64,000 nucleotides of DNA from Palaemon carinicauda (GCF_036898095.1 NC_090768.1:47857687-47921686), one strand, 5' to 3'. Positions 51,720 to 61,638 are shown, counted from the stretch's first letter. The notes: generated by a model from the letters alone, not told the origin. Program-made: numbers and translations.

Positions 51720-53346
51720 GTCAGGAGTGGAGTGTGACGCGTTTCGGAACTGCTTGCTTCGTCTTCAGGCGAGAAGTGAGGCTCTGGCTGGATCTGGGTC
51801 CTTATATATCCCGGCTCTGGTTCGCAGAGAGGGGCCTCGAATTTTGATTGGTTGATCGGAGGTTATAGGCTCAGGTGGCAGATGTACGACGAGCTTGGCT
51901 CTGCCTCCCAGGCTGAGAGGTAGGAAGGAATTCTGAATCCTGATTGGTCAAGACGCGCGCCGAGCCAGCCGTAAAGTCAGGCAGTCTCCTCTCTCGCTCA
52001 GTGGACTGGGCTGAGAGAGGTATCCGAGCTCCCTGATTGGCTGAGACGCGCGCCGAGATGGGATCAAAGTCAGGCAGCCCATTCCTACACTCAGCAGACT
52101 GGAATTCCGGACCATGTTCACTGCCAAAATCGGCTTTCAGCCAGACGATTTCTCCATTTGTGGGGGTGTCAGGATTGGGGTGGTCATCGTTCTGGGGGTC
52201 TTGTTCTTGGTTCCTAGCGTTGGTACGTCGGCAGGATGGTAGGAGGAACATCTCTTGGGTCGTATTCAACGCTGGTTTCTCGTTCTGGATTAACAGAGCT
52301 TCCAATATTCGTAGGCGCCTGCTGTCAGGGGCGCTGCCGATAATTTTAGTATTGGCGACGATGTCTGCCCGGCTAATTTGGGTGTTATGTCGCTTTAGAG
52401 CATGATTTCTTATAGCACCTTGCTGGACGTAGCACGAAATCCTCTTCAAAAGTTTCATAGTAGTCATACCTATGTATTTGCCGGGGCATCCTCGGACTGG
52501 GCATTGGTAAGAGTAGACTACATTGGTCTTCTTCAGAGGATCGTTCTCAGGGGGCGCTGGATTGTTTCTCATGATCAAGTTGCGGGTTTCTTCAGTCTGG
52601 TAATATATGATGAGTTTCACTTTCGTGGTCTTATCAGTGGGTGACACGTTGTTAGTGATGATGTCTTTAATGGCCTTCTCATCCCGCTGATATTCGGCGT
52701 GCATGAGGCCTTTATAGTAAAGCTTGATGTCTCTAAATCCGTTGGTGGGGTTGTCGGACCTATCTCTAGTGCTGTCAGACCCCTGGCTGGCGCTGTCAGA
52801 CCCTTCCACCGCAGAGGACCCAAACCACTTGTCTATAGCTGTCCTCCCCTCACGCTGGACTTGCTTGTTGCTGTAGCCGTTGTTGATGAGGACCTGTGCC
52901 GCCCTTTCCAGCTCCTTGTGGGTGTCAGTCCATGACGACCAGTGTGACAAGGCCCTGCGTACAAAGGCCTTGATGGTCGAGGCCCTGTAGCGGGCAGGAC
53001 ATTCACTTTCGCCATTTAAACACATGCCAAGATTTGTGGGCTTAGTGTAGACGGTGGTCTGGAATCCCTCGTTGGTGGAAGAAATCAAGACATTCAGGAA
53101 AGGGAGGCTGTTGTCGACGCTGTTCTCAAGGGTGAAGTGGAGGACGCTGTTGTCCTCAAAGGTCCTCCTTAGGTTCTCGATGGCTTGGGTGGAAGTAGCT
53201 TTGACGAAAGTGTCGTCAATATAACGGAAATAAGCGAGGGGGCACTCGAGTTGGGAGAATACCCTCTCCTCTACTACTCCCATGTAGAAGTTAGCAAAGA
53301 GTACGCCCAAGGGCGAGCCCATCGCCACGCCATCCTTTTGCAAGTA
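51720..53346 (-). mobile_element. Penelope-like element, 5' part cut by DIRS I
   Basis: The C-terminal RT and GIY-YIG endonuclease of a Penelope-like retroelement plus its 3' noncoding region. On its 5' side the sequence changes at 53347 to the outer end of DIRS I. Confidence 0.87.
51871..53346 (-). CDS. Penelope-like RT C-half with GIY-YIG endonuclease
   Basis: The open frame runs to 53460, but the first ~38 codons are DIRS terminal repeat. Element sequence starts at about PYLQKDGVAMGSPLGVLFAN (RT motif B). Then come FRYIDDTFVKA with the catalytic D82-D83 and the thumb (VYTKPTNLGMCLNGESECPA). A Ser/Asp-rich linker follows. The endonuclease has YQCPVRGCPGKYIGMTTMKL, with the Cys pair typical of Penelope-like enzymes and YIG at 329-331, then HALKRHNT and EALLIQNEKPALN (conserved Glu and Asn). 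Missing are RT motifs 1-A. The C-terminus from ~410 is extended, low complexity and may be read-through. This is the best-kept PLE endonuclease in the window. Confidence 0.87.
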   Translation of the reverse strand, partial: YLQKDGVAMGSPLGVLFANFYMGVVEERVFSQLECPLAYFRYIDDTFVKATSTQAIENLRRTFEDNSVLHFTLENSVDNSLPFLNVLISSTNEGFQTTVYTKPTNLGMCLNGESECPARYRASTIKAFVRRALSHWSSWTDTHKELERAAQVLINNGYSNKQVQREGRTAIDKWFGSSAVEGSDSASQGSDSTRDRSDNPTNGFRDIKLYYKGLMHAEYQRDEKAIKDIITNNVSPTDKTTKVKLIIYYQTEETRNLIMRNNPAPPENDPLKKTNVVYSYQCPVRGCPGKYIGMTTMKLLKRISCYVQQGAIRNHALKRHNTQISRADIVANTKIIGSAPDSRRLRILEALLIQNEKPALNTTQEMFLLPSCRRTNARNQEQDPQNDDHPNPDTPTNGEIVWLKADFGSEHGPEFQSAECRNGLPDFDPISARVSANQGARIPLSAQSTERERRLPDFTAGSARVLTNQDSEFLPTSQPGRQSQARRTSAT

Positions 53347-53783
53347 CGGATTTTGAAGCGAAGCGAAAAACCTATTTTTGGGTGAGATGGCCATGTCGTC
53401 CTGATGGAAGGTTCCTATAGGTAGCTTTCTAAGGGATATTTGGCTATAGTGGTATTCCAAGAGAATTGACCTTTAGGTCTCCAGAATTCTAACTCCTGGC
53501 ACGAATATCCTTAAAATTTCTCTTAAGGATATCGCATAATATCAGGGGACGTATATCTTGATACAACACATAGCAATCTTCACCCCAAATAGCGTTTTCG
53601 TTTCGAGCGGAAAGAGTGGCGAAAAACAGAAGGGGAGCCGTTATCAAGGTTACCCTTCCTCCCGTACTATTACGAGTATCCAAGATGGCGCTAATTCCTT
53701 GTAGCATTGAGCATGGTGCTACAGATATAGTAGTTTCGGGAGGGATCTTGCCTTAGCCTTTTCTATGGAAAAGGAGGGCGGGT
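53347..53783. repeat. Element I 3' terminal repeat
   Basis: Same sequence class as 11057-11499 (reverse) and 11500-11870 (forward), for example GATATCGCATAATATCAGGG near 53529. Confidence 0.85.
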
Positions 53784-53878
53784 CCATCAGGACGACATGG
53801 CCATCTCACTCAAAAATAGATTTTTCGCTTTGCTTCAAAATCCGTTTTTTGGGCTGAAGCCATGTCGTCTTGATGGAA
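53784..53878. repeat. Family 2 ICR palindrome (element I)
   Basis: CCATCAGGACGACATGGCCA at left and GCCATGTCGTCTTGATGG at right with AAAATCCGTTTTTTGGGC between. AAAATCCG marks the end fusion. Confidence 0.87.
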
Positions 53879-54655
53879 ATTTACCAGAGAATTACGAGAA
53901 AGTACTGTATCTGTGGATTTTCATAGGTGTCTTAACCTTGGGACAATTTTTCTATGGTCATCCGGACCATTGAGACATATGTTACCGTTATCCGTCATTA
54001 CCACTAATCATGGACAATGTTAGTGCTTCCTGCCCCCTGCAGGGAAGAGTCATACTAGACAGTAGAAAAAGGGTCTCAAGGTTTGCATATATTGTATGAA
54101 CAAACATAAATATCAACTAGATTTACAAAAGTCTCACGGTTTGTATATGTTGTCAGAACAACTGAGTATCAACTATATCCATTCTTTGTAAGCATACAAA
54201 AATATAAGTTTTACTTAGTTAAATAAGTAAGAGAACTCTGGCATATTTATTGTGCTAATTGCAGGGCGAAATAAGACGCAATAGCACTCTAATAGACATT
54301 TATTTCGAATACATGACCAAATAGAATAACAAGTGTAACATGTTAAGGGGATTATACGTACAATGTATACAGAAAATATTTTTCTCCCTGAAAGGGAAGA
54401 AATGATGAGTGCCACTCTGAAATTTGAAAATTTTGATAAAATTTTCTAATATAATTTTCTGTAAATGTTGTATACTATAAACGCTGTGTACTATGTACAC
54501 ACGGCACAAGTGTTATCTGTATAATTCCACACCTGAGATTTTGAACAGACTTAGTGTCACCATGGTGACACCCACTTAAAAGCTATCGCACTGGAAGTGT
54601 CAACACCTATTCACCCTAACTGATAGTCCCAATCAATTAACTGTTCATCGCAGCA
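53879..54655 (-). other. Element I 3' tail
   Basis: Noncoding AT-rich tail sharing the GCCCCCTGCAGGGAAGAGTC block with A and D. No gene is seen. Confidence 0.55.
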
Positions 54656-55873
54656 CTAGATGACAGGTTTTAATACACTACCTGCCGCCACCACGTAATG
54701 CTTCAGTTCGTGAACTTGCTTTGCATAGTGTTTGTAAAACACTCTGGATGACTTCCATCCAGTATATGAGCGAAGATGCTCAAAATCCATATACTGAAAA
54801 AATTTCAGTGATGAAGCAATTTTTCTCGGATCATGACCTGCAGGTGTATTGTCAGGATCCGCTCTGCGAATGAAGTAGGCGAGCTTTGCCCTCAGTTGTT
54901 TTAGGGATAAGTTTAATCCTGAAGTTTCCCCTTTGAAGAGGTGTCCTCCCCTGAAGTCTGAAGTTCTACGAAGATAGACCTTTAGACACTCTACTGGACA
55001 CAGAGAGACATCTTCCTTCAGAGGGCAGATTCTCCAGGGACCCCATCTCTTAGTGGGTAGCTCGTTCTTGGCGAGAAAGGTTGGATCAGGAAAGAGATTC
55101 AGTTCTCCCACTTCTGTGAACTGAATGTGGCCCTCATTTCTTGATAGGGCTACTATTTCACTAACTTTAGCCCCTGAGGCTATAGCGAACAGGAAAATAA
55201 CCTTCTGGGTTAGATCCTTGAGAGAACAATTTTCATTGTTCACAGATGAAGCATAATGTAGGACCTTATCCAAGGACCATGAAATGGGCTTTGGAGGAGC
55301 TGCAGGCCTAAGTCTAGCGCATGCCTTTGGGATCTTGTTAAAGATTTCGTTCATCAGGTCCACTTGAAAGGCATATAGAAGAGGTCTAGTTAAGGCTGAC
55401 TTGCACGTAGTTATCGTGTTGGCTGCCAGACTTTGTTCATGAAGGTGGATAAAGAAGGACAGACAGAAGTCTGTTGAAATTTCTTTCGGTCCTTTTGCTT
55501 TAACAAAAGCAACCCACTTTTTCCAAGACGATTCATATTGTCTTCTAGTTGACTTAGACTTGTATTCTTCTAAGAAGTCTATACTGCCTTTCGAGATCCC
55601 AAATCTTTTCTTAACTGCTAAGGCGATTAAATCATGAGATGAAGGTTTTGGGTTCTCTGTGATGAAGCGAAGACAGTCAACTTCTGAACCCGTTGAGATA
55701 GTGCTGGATTCGGTAAAGGGACCGGCCTCAGCCTCAGTTCCATCACTAGAGGAAACCAGTTGCTCTTGGGCCACTTGGGGGCCACTAGAGCTGCCGTTCC
55801 CTGGAAGGATCTCAGCTTGTTGAGGACCTTCAGCAGGAGATTGGATGGAAAGAACAGGAGAATCCGGGTCCAT
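54656..55873 (-). CDS. DIRS I tyrosine recombinase
   Basis: 405 codons, the longest intact YR frame. The first ~90 overlap the MT frame. Then HDLIALAVKKRFGISKGSID, KSKSTRRQYESSWKKWVAFV (N-terminal core-binding domain) and ISWSLDKVLHYASSVNNENC. The catalytic domain has K236 in ASGAKVSEIVALS where C, A and D have Arg, so arginine I is replaced. H347 and R350 are in GHDPRKIASS and Y383 in FYKHYAKQVHELK. It ends VVAAGSVLKPVI. Lys in place of arginine I usually impairs YR activity, so this protein is probably inactive although its frame is open. Confidence 0.88.
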   Translation of the reverse strand: MDPDSPVLSIQSPAEGPQQAEILPGNGSSSGPQVAQEQLVSSSDGTEAEAGPFTESSTISTGSEVDCLRFITENPKPSSHDLIALAVKKRFGISKGSIDFLEEYKSKSTRRQYESSWKKWVAFVKAKGPKEISTDFCLSFFIHLHEQSLAANTITTCKSALTRPLLYAFQVDLMNEIFNKIPKACARLRPAAPPKPISWSLDKVLHYASSVNNENCSLKDLTQKVIFLFAIASGAKVSEIVALSRNEGHIQFTEVGELNLFPDPTFLAKNELPTKRWGPWRICPLKEDVSLCPVECLKVYLRRTSDFRGGHLFKGETSGLNLSLKQLRAKLAYFIRRADPDNTPAGHDPRKIASSLKFFQYMDFEHLRSYTGWKSSRVFYKHYAKQVHELKHYVVAAGSVLKPVI

Positions 55874-56494
55874 TCATTCCAACCGAGGGACATGACGTCC
55901 GTTGTCTCCTCTAGAGGGTCCACGTATGGGGCTACATATTGAGGTAGTTTCTTGTTGTCGCTCGTCACGAAGAGGTCGATCTGCAGTTCCGAGACTTGTT
56001 CCAAGATGGAGGAGAATGAGTCTACGTCTGGGGATCATTCTGACTCTATTGGCTTGAGCCTGGATAGAGCAGCCGCTGTCACATTGCAAAACCTTTGTAA
56101 GTGAACTGCTGATAAGAGTCATCTCTCTAGACAAAGGATGGCTAATATCACATGGTTGATATGGGACGAACTCGAGCCTTGTCGGTTCAGACATCTCACT
56201 ATCACTTCGCTGTCCAAGATCAGCCTGATGTGGACTGATATGCGAGGGGAGAGACTTCCCAGCATCAAGAGGACTGCCATGGCTTCCAAAATGTTGATGA
56301 GAAAGGCCTCTAACAGAGATGACCAAGTTCCTTGGACTTTCCTTTGATGGAAGCGAACTCCCCATTCTTCCGTCGAGGCATCCATGTGGATGGTCATCGA
56401 TGGCAGAGGTGGTTGCAAGGGCACGGTCCTCGTTAGGCTCTTGGCCTTCGACCACGGGTTGAGAAGTGATCGTAGTAAGGTCAGTATCGGTCAT
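55627..56494 (-). pseudogene. DIRS I RNase H and MT-like domain
   Basis: 56424-56119 gives TIHMDASTEEWGVRFHQRK (first Asp), INILEAMAVLLMLGS (Glu) and LILDSEVIVRCLNRQGS (Asp). After a shift, 56004-55627 gives ELQIDLFVTSDNKKLPQYVA, DPLEETTDVMSLGWNEWTRI, LLFFPSNLLLKVLNKLRSFQ and NWFPLVMELRLRPVPL, the MT-like domain, overlapping the YR frame. At least one frameshift lies near 56100. Confidence 0.83.
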
Positions 56495-56589
56495 TTTAGA
56501 TCTCTTCGAGCGTTTGATGCGTATCTTCTCCAGACTCCTGACGCATCTTTCAGCTGTGCTCTTAGCACTGGGTCTGTTACTGCTGCGAA

Positions 56590-57271
56590 CTAGAGAGAGC
56601 CCAGTGCTCTTTCCTGTTGGCGTCTTGAAATCCTGTCAAATTTCAGTAGTCTCTTGACAGACCCTGCGATCTCGCTCCTCTTCCCTGAGGGAATGGAGAG
56701 ACGGTGTGACCTCAGGTTCCAATGGATTTCCAGCCATTGAAACCCTTGAGCTGGAGAGAGTCGAGACTTCTTGAAGTTGATCTTGCATCCCGGCTGTTCC
56801 AAGAACTGGATCACTTCTTTGGATGCTTGCAGACAAGACGTTTCAGATGCTGCCCGCACCAGCCAGTCGTCCAGGTACGCTGCTACCTGAACACCTTCTA
56901 GGCGTAGTTGTTGCATGACTGCGTCTGCAAGTTTCATGAAGATCCTTGGGGCTGTTTAGTCCAAAGGGTATGGCTCTGAGAACATACTTTATCTTCTGTG
57001 ACTTGAATCCTGGGTAGGAGGAGAGGGGGCGACTGACTAGAAGGTGCCAATAGGCATCTGCCAGGTCTATCGAGACTGTGAACGCCCCTTCTTGTAACAG
57101 GGTCCTTATGTGTTGAAGGATTAACATCCTGAACTTGCTGTTTTCTATGAACTTATTGAGTGGCAACAAGTCCAGAATGACTCTGAGTTTGTCTGAGTCC
57201 TTCTTGGGAACACAAAACATCCTTCCCTGGTATTTGATGGACTTTGCTTTCCTTACAGCCTGTATGCTCAA
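56590..57271 (-). pseudogene. DIRS I reverse transcriptase
   Basis: 57271-56843 has fingers IKYQGRMFCVPKKDSDKLRV, ILDLLPLNKFIENSKFRMLI, palm A VSIDLADAYWHLL and RAIPFGLNSPK. After a shift near 56950, 56937-56590 has KLADAVMQQLRLEGVQVAAY, LDDWLVRAASET (palm C) and NFKKSRLSPAQGFQWLE. A stop after ALGSL precedes the FAAVTDPVLRAQLKD block. Catalytic aspartates are kept; the frame is broken twice. Confidence 0.85.
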
Positions 57272-58513
57272 GAGCTCTCAGGTATATTCTTCTCATGAGG
57301 GGGTGGAGTGTTGGAAGAATTGAGAAAATGATGGTGGAGACTTGTTCCGTTTCCATCCTAGTACAATCTTGATTAGGCCGTGGGCCCAAGGATCAAAGGT
57401 CCAACGATCCTGAAAATGTTGGAGCCTCCCTCCTACCGGAAGCATCTCCTTGCTTCGATTGACCGGAGGGTTTACCTCCTCGACCGCATCCTCCCCTACC
57501 TCTTGAGGGATGTCTAGAGGAGCCCCGTCTGGATCCTTTACCTTTCGACCGAAAGGTAGTGATCTGCCTCTCAAACCCGGGGTTGAATGCTGATGACTGG
57601 GCAGCCAGCTGTTGAGGCACCACTAGGAAGGTGGTCTGTGTTTGGGCCACCACTTGGGGCACAGCAGTCATGGTGATTGTGGGATGTTGTTGAGCAGGCC
57701 GAGGAGGAAGTCTAGGCTTCTTCGTCTTCCTTTTAGGTTGGGGACCCGCATCCGGGGAAGACTTCCTCTTTGAAGAGATGCCCCACTGCTGGAGAAGGTT
57801 GCTATTCTCCGTGATGGCTTTCTCAACTACCGCTTTGACTACTTCGTTTGGGAAGAGGTCTTTACCCTAGATGTTAGAAGATATCAACTTCCTGGGTTCA
57901 TGTTTCACTGTTGCAGCAGCAAACACAAACTCCCTACAGACTCTCCAAGCCTTCATGTAAGCATACAGGTCCTATACTAGGGTGGCCATATGCATTTTGG
58001 CCAGGACCATGAGCATGTCTGGGGTACTTCTTTGGCCTGCACACATCTATATGCAGTTTTGTAGGGATAAGGATGCAGCAAGTCTCTCCTTCGTCTCTTG
58101 TTCCTTGCGCAAGAGAAAGTCAGAAAGTTTAGGGAGATTCTCGCTAAACTGTCGTCCAGCGATGTCTGCGTCCAGTTTCCCTACCGACAAGGTTAGGTGG
58201 ATTTCCTTCCATTCTTTCTCTTCCATGGGCAAGACTAATGACAGAGGCCTGCATTCCTCTAGTGTAGGGCATGGTTTGCCTGCCTCCACTGCCTTGGCAA
58301 CAGTTTTAAATGCCTTCAACGTAAAGGGGAAGGCTATTGAAGCAGGAACAAGAAAGGTAGGGTGTTTCTTCCTAAAGGCGGACACTTTCAAATCCGAATA
58401 GCTCGCCTATCTAAGGCTACTCGACAAGAGAGCCTGTGCCTTATCGTGGTCGAAAACCATGACCTCCTTCGGTTCCGTCTCCTCTTTTGGCATTGGTTCA
58501 TGCTTCAGTCGAA
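57272..58513 (-). pseudogene. DIRS I gag, C-terminal part (after Kolobok insertion)
   Basis: The minus-strand continuation of gag beyond the transposon: 58391-58047 holds VSAFRKKHPTFLVPASIAFP, LKAFKTVAKAVEAGKPCPTL and QFSENLPKLSDFLL; further on are LQQWGISSKRKSSP-like sequence and 57671-57393 (Gln-rich, RGSSRHPSRGRGGCGRGGKP, then PVGGRLQHFQDRWTFDPWAH in an overlapping frame). The Gly/Arg-rich part resembles nucleic-acid-binding Gag tails. It is frameshifted. Confidence 0.75.
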
Positions 58514-58517
58514 TTAA
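58514..58517. repeat. TTAA target duplication, left
   Basis: TTAA directly outside the left end. The right copy is at 61651-61654. Confidence 0.9.
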
Positions 58518-58529
58518 GGGGACCGTCCG
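58518..58529. repeat. Kolobok left terminal inverted repeat
   Basis: GGGGACCGTCCG; perfect complement at 61639-61650. Confidence 0.9.
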
Positions 58530-58672
58530 GGTAGGTATTTTGGCATACCAACTTGAAAAATTCAAAAATCGTTTTATTGTCTCTCTGTATAGAGAAACAT
58601 ATCGTACATGCTCTCCAGAAGTTTCAACCCATTATTTTCATAAATAATGATGATACGGGGGTTTTTAAATCA

Positions 58673-58750
58673 TGACGTCATCCTGGGACGTCGTCTGCGC
58701 GGCTGAGTTTGACAGTTCGTCTTTGCGTGTTTTTTTTGTATATATACATC
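58673..58750 (+). promoter_or_regulatory. Candidate promoter of the Kolobok transposase
   Basis: TGACGTCA (a CRE/ATF consensus palindrome) at 58673-58680 and TATATATACATC at about 58739-58750, about 200 bases before the ATG at 58954. Spacing is compatible with a TATA promoter. No functional evidence. Confidence 0.4.
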
Positions 58751-58953
58751 GATTTTTTTCGTTTTTTTTTCTCTAATTTCGTACCTCTGGCAATGATGTA
58801 GCGTATCAGGGGAAGAGAGCTCAGTCAACCCGCAGTTTGGCGACACACACCAGTACAGTCTTAGACCTCGTGAGAGTGAGACGCACGTGTTTTTGTTTAC
58901 ATTCGCCCACGTGTTTATTAGTGTTTTTTATAATTCCTCGTGAATTTTACATC

Positions 58954-59085
58954 ATGCCAAGGAAAAGCATTGTAAAGAGGGGTACAAGGAAAGAAATTCT
59001 TTCAAAATTAGCGAGTGCTCGGGAGGAAAAACTGAAGAAAAGACAATCGATTTCTTTGTCATCAGCTCTCGCATTGTCTGCGTGA
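58954..59085 (+). CDS. Kolobok transposase N-terminal segment (frameshifted)
   Basis: ATG at 58954 starts MPRKSIVKRGTRKEILSKLA and SAREEKLKKRQSISLSSALA, a basic N-terminus, then TGA at 59083 inside a GA-rich tract. The main transposase frame is already open upstream of this point (from before 59084: HSTTTELSREREREQPSTSG). The two frames differ by one. A change of GA-unit number in 59083-59100 or 59125-59143 would move one into the other, so I think they were one ORF. The basic segment may act in DNA binding or nuclear import. Confidence 0.6.
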   Translation: MPRKSIVKRGTRKEILSKLASAREEKLKKRQSISLSSALALSA

Positions 59086-59242
59086 GAGAGAGAGAGAGGA
59101 ACATTCTACCACTACGGAGCTTAGTAGAGAGAGAGAGAGAGAGCAGCCTTCTACATCGGGGCTTAGTCATTCATTTTCGCTGCCAGATGAAGGAGAATTT
59201 AGCGAGCCTAAGCCATCCACGTCACGGGATGTAAGCCAGGAA

Positions 59243-60931
59243 TTGCTTTCAAGCCCTCAACCTTCACGCTACGTGAGTGAGGACTCGATTTCACCGCCAG
59301 TTCCTGATCATATAATTGGGATTAATATTAGTGATATCCCAGAATATGATGAGAAATACCTAATTTCAAAAACACAGCTAGAAGGAATGATGAAAGGCGT
59401 GACTTGTAGAAAGCGAAACTGTAGAAAGTCAGTCAGTGTACACGCAGAAAGGGACAGATGGGATACGACAGTTAGAGTATCTTGTGATGGTTGCGATACG
59501 GACATTAGCTACCTCCCCCCAAGGAGGCATGGGAGGGGAAGTGAATGTCATAAACTTGGTGAAGCAAATTTACAAGAAGTGTATCATTCTCTTACTACAG
59601 GTATAGGAAGAGCAGGCCTGAATAAAATGGGAGGATTTTTCTGCAAACCTCTGACAGCGGGATCTTATGCCAGACATAGTTCTTATCTTTATAAAGAAAT
59701 GGAAAAACATTACAGTGATATGCAGAAATATACGTATGATTATGTAAAGAAATTTTATATAGAAAATAAGTTGGCAATACCTGATGAAAATGGCGTAATA
59801 GATATAGATGTGTCTTTTGATGGAACTTGGTTATCAAGGGGCCATAAGTCACACGTAGGTGTAGGGTTTGTTATAGACGTGTTCACAGGAAAAGTACTCG
59901 ATTGTGAAATTTTGTGTAATTATTGCAAAATATGTGACAAAGGAAATGAGGAAGGACAAGAAGAAGGAAATGAGCCAAATCATAAGTGCAATAAAAACTT
60001 TGAAGGAAAATCTGGTGCTATGGAAGCAGAAGAAGCAATTAGAATGTGGAAGAGATCATTGAATAATGGTTTCAGATATAAAACATTTGTTGGGGATGGG
60101 GACTCGAGTGCATACAATGCAGTATGTGAAATGAATGAAGGCCAAGGGCCATATGAAGGTGTGAAGGTAGAGAAGGAGGAGTGTATTTGTCATGCCCAAA
60201 AAAGAATGGGCCACAGGCTCCTAAAAATGAAATCAGAAGTGAGTGAATATATAACAACAAAAAGCGGAAAACAGATGAAAAGAAGTTTATTGTCAGGAAA
60301 AAACAAGTTGACCCAAGCCATTATAAATAATATTCAAGTATATTATGGTATGGCAATAAGAAATAATATAAACACAACAGTGGATCAGATGCGAAATGCT
60401 ATTTGGGCTATCTATTATCACTTGACATCTGATGATGAACACCCAGTCCATCAAATGTGCCCTGCTGGGCCTGAATCATGGTGTTTTTACAATAGAGCTG
60501 TAGCCAAAAATGAAAAAATACCATCACATGCAACAAGGAAAAATCATCTTGCAGGAATACCTTATGAGCTTCGCACACACATAAGAAGTGTTTTCAATAG
60601 TTTGTCTGACCCCAAACTATTGCAAAGATGCCTGCATGGCTGGACTCAAAATCCAAATGAATCTCTGCATTCTAGGCTTTGGATGAAGTGCCCCAAACAT
60701 AAGTTTTTTGGCATGCCTAGAGTAAAATTTGCATCAAGGTTAACAGTTTTGGAAAATAATTTTGGATACATGCAAAGTAACTTGATGGTAAAGTTATTTG
60801 GAAAAAGTACTGATATAGACACTTCCCTCCAAATTTATGATACAGAAAGAGCAAGAAGTAGAGAGAGAATAAAAACAAGAACAAAGAAGACAGAGAAACA
60901 AGGAGAAGAATATAAAGCTGGAGCATTTTAG
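59243..60931 (+). CDS. Kolobok/Mutator-like transposase
   Basis: 562 codons from the first permitted start, but the frame is open further upstream (no ATG at 59243, which is TTG), so the true start is likely 58954 before a frameshift. Cys-rich segment: CRKRNC at 55-60 and CDGCD at 81-85, a probable zinc-binding knuckle. Catalytic core: IDVSFDGTWLSRGHKSHVGV with D189 and D193, then CNYCKICDKG, VGDGDSSAY with D285 and D287, CICHAQKRMG, and NPNESLHSRLW with E473. This is the layout of the Mutator-like transposase domain found in many arthropod proteins. It ends in a basic, charged tail. It would cut and paste the element into TTAA. The catalytic residues look complete. Confidence 0.88.
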   Translation: MLSSPQPSRYVSEDSISPPVPDHIIGINISDIPEYDEKYLISKTQLEGMMKGVTCRKRNCRKSVSVHAERDRWDTTVRVSCDGCDTDISYLPPRRHGRGSECHKLGEANLQEVYHSLTTGIGRAGLNKMGGFFCKPLTAGSYARHSSYLYKEMEKHYSDMQKYTYDYVKKFYIENKLAIPDENGVIDIDVSFDGTWLSRGHKSHVGVGFVIDVFTGKVLDCEILCNYCKICDKGNEEGQEEGNEPNHKCNKNFEGKSGAMEAEEAIRMWKRSLNNGFRYKTFVGDGDSSAYNAVCEMNEGQGPYEGVKVEKEECICHAQKRMGHRLLKMKSEVSEYITTKSGKQMKRSLLSGKNKLTQAIINNIQVYYGMAIRNNINTTVDQMRNAIWAIYYHLTSDDEHPVHQMCPAGPESWCFYNRAVAKNEKIPSHATRKNHLAGIPYELRTHIRSVFNSLSDPKLLQRCLHGWTQNPNESLHSRLWMKCPKHKFFGMPRVKFASRLTVLENNFGYMQSNLMVKLFGKSTDIDTSLQIYDTERARSRERIKTRTKKTEKQGEEYKAGAF

Positions 60932-60985
60932 CTCTGCAAAACCCTGGCAACAATGAGGGAGGAGGCAGCTCCCGACACCCTTACA

Positions 60986-61007
60986 CTAAGTGTATTAGTA
61001 CACTTAG
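60986..61007. repeat. Small hairpin after transposase stop
   Basis: CTAAGTGTA, loop TTAG, TACACTTAG: 9 bp perfect stem, ~55 bases after the stop codon at 60929-60931. Confidence 0.75.
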
Positions 61008-61073
61008 GGTATTGATACCCCTTTTAAGGGGGGGGGGACCAGGAGCCATGCTGTAGAAATCAACAATATCAAC

Positions 61074-61079
61074 AATAAA
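61074..61079 (+). terminator. Polyadenylation signal AATAAA
   Basis: AATAAA 143 bases after the transposase stop, inside the element. Confidence 0.5.
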
Positions 61080-61271
61080 AATAACAAGTAAGTTTCCATA
61101 ATAATGTTTTTTTCATTTTTTTTTATGAAAAATGCAGAAATTTACATGGCAAATCTTTAGGAGCTCATAACTCGAAAACATACTTATCCGCACTTAGGTA
61201 CATTTTTCTCAGTTATTTATTGTTCAATTTTGAAGATAAAGATATCATTAAAAAGAAGATTAAAAATGCCA

Positions 61272-61408
61272 CAATTCTGTCAGACAAAATTTTAATTTTC
61301 ATTTTACTTTTTTTTCATGATTATTTTACGTCTAGACGAGGAAAAAAAAATAAAAATTCATTAAAAAAAAAAAAAAAAGGAAAATCAAAATTTTGTCTGA
61401 CAGAATTG
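61272..61408. repeat. Internal inverted repeat, 22 bp perfect arms
   Basis: CAATTCTGTCAGACAAAATT at 61272 onward is complemented at 61387-61408, with an A/T-rich loop of 93 bases. It lies in the 3' noncoding part of the Kolobok element. Confidence 0.93.
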
Positions 61409-61638
61409 TTCGGTTGATAGAGTAGTTTTTATGGTAAAAGTTTCAATACAATTGGTATTATAGTAGTCGGGAAAAATGTACCTAAGTTTTTTTTATAAAT
61501 CATGATTTTTGCTAATAAATCCGAAAGTTTTTGATCAAATGACTTGAAATTTTTATATGATGAAGGTATTATATATGTCTAAAACATATATAGAAATGGT
61601 GTAATTTGGTTCATTAGAAAAAAAAATGGCGGACATGG

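Noticed and set aside
59082..59146. 65 bp intron joining transposase N-terminus to body
   Set aside because: A GTGAG donor and a GCAG acceptor exist, but joining 59081 to 59147 does not restore the body frame.
59595..60953. Minus-strand ORFs opposite the transposase
   Set aside because: Shadow frames with no motif.
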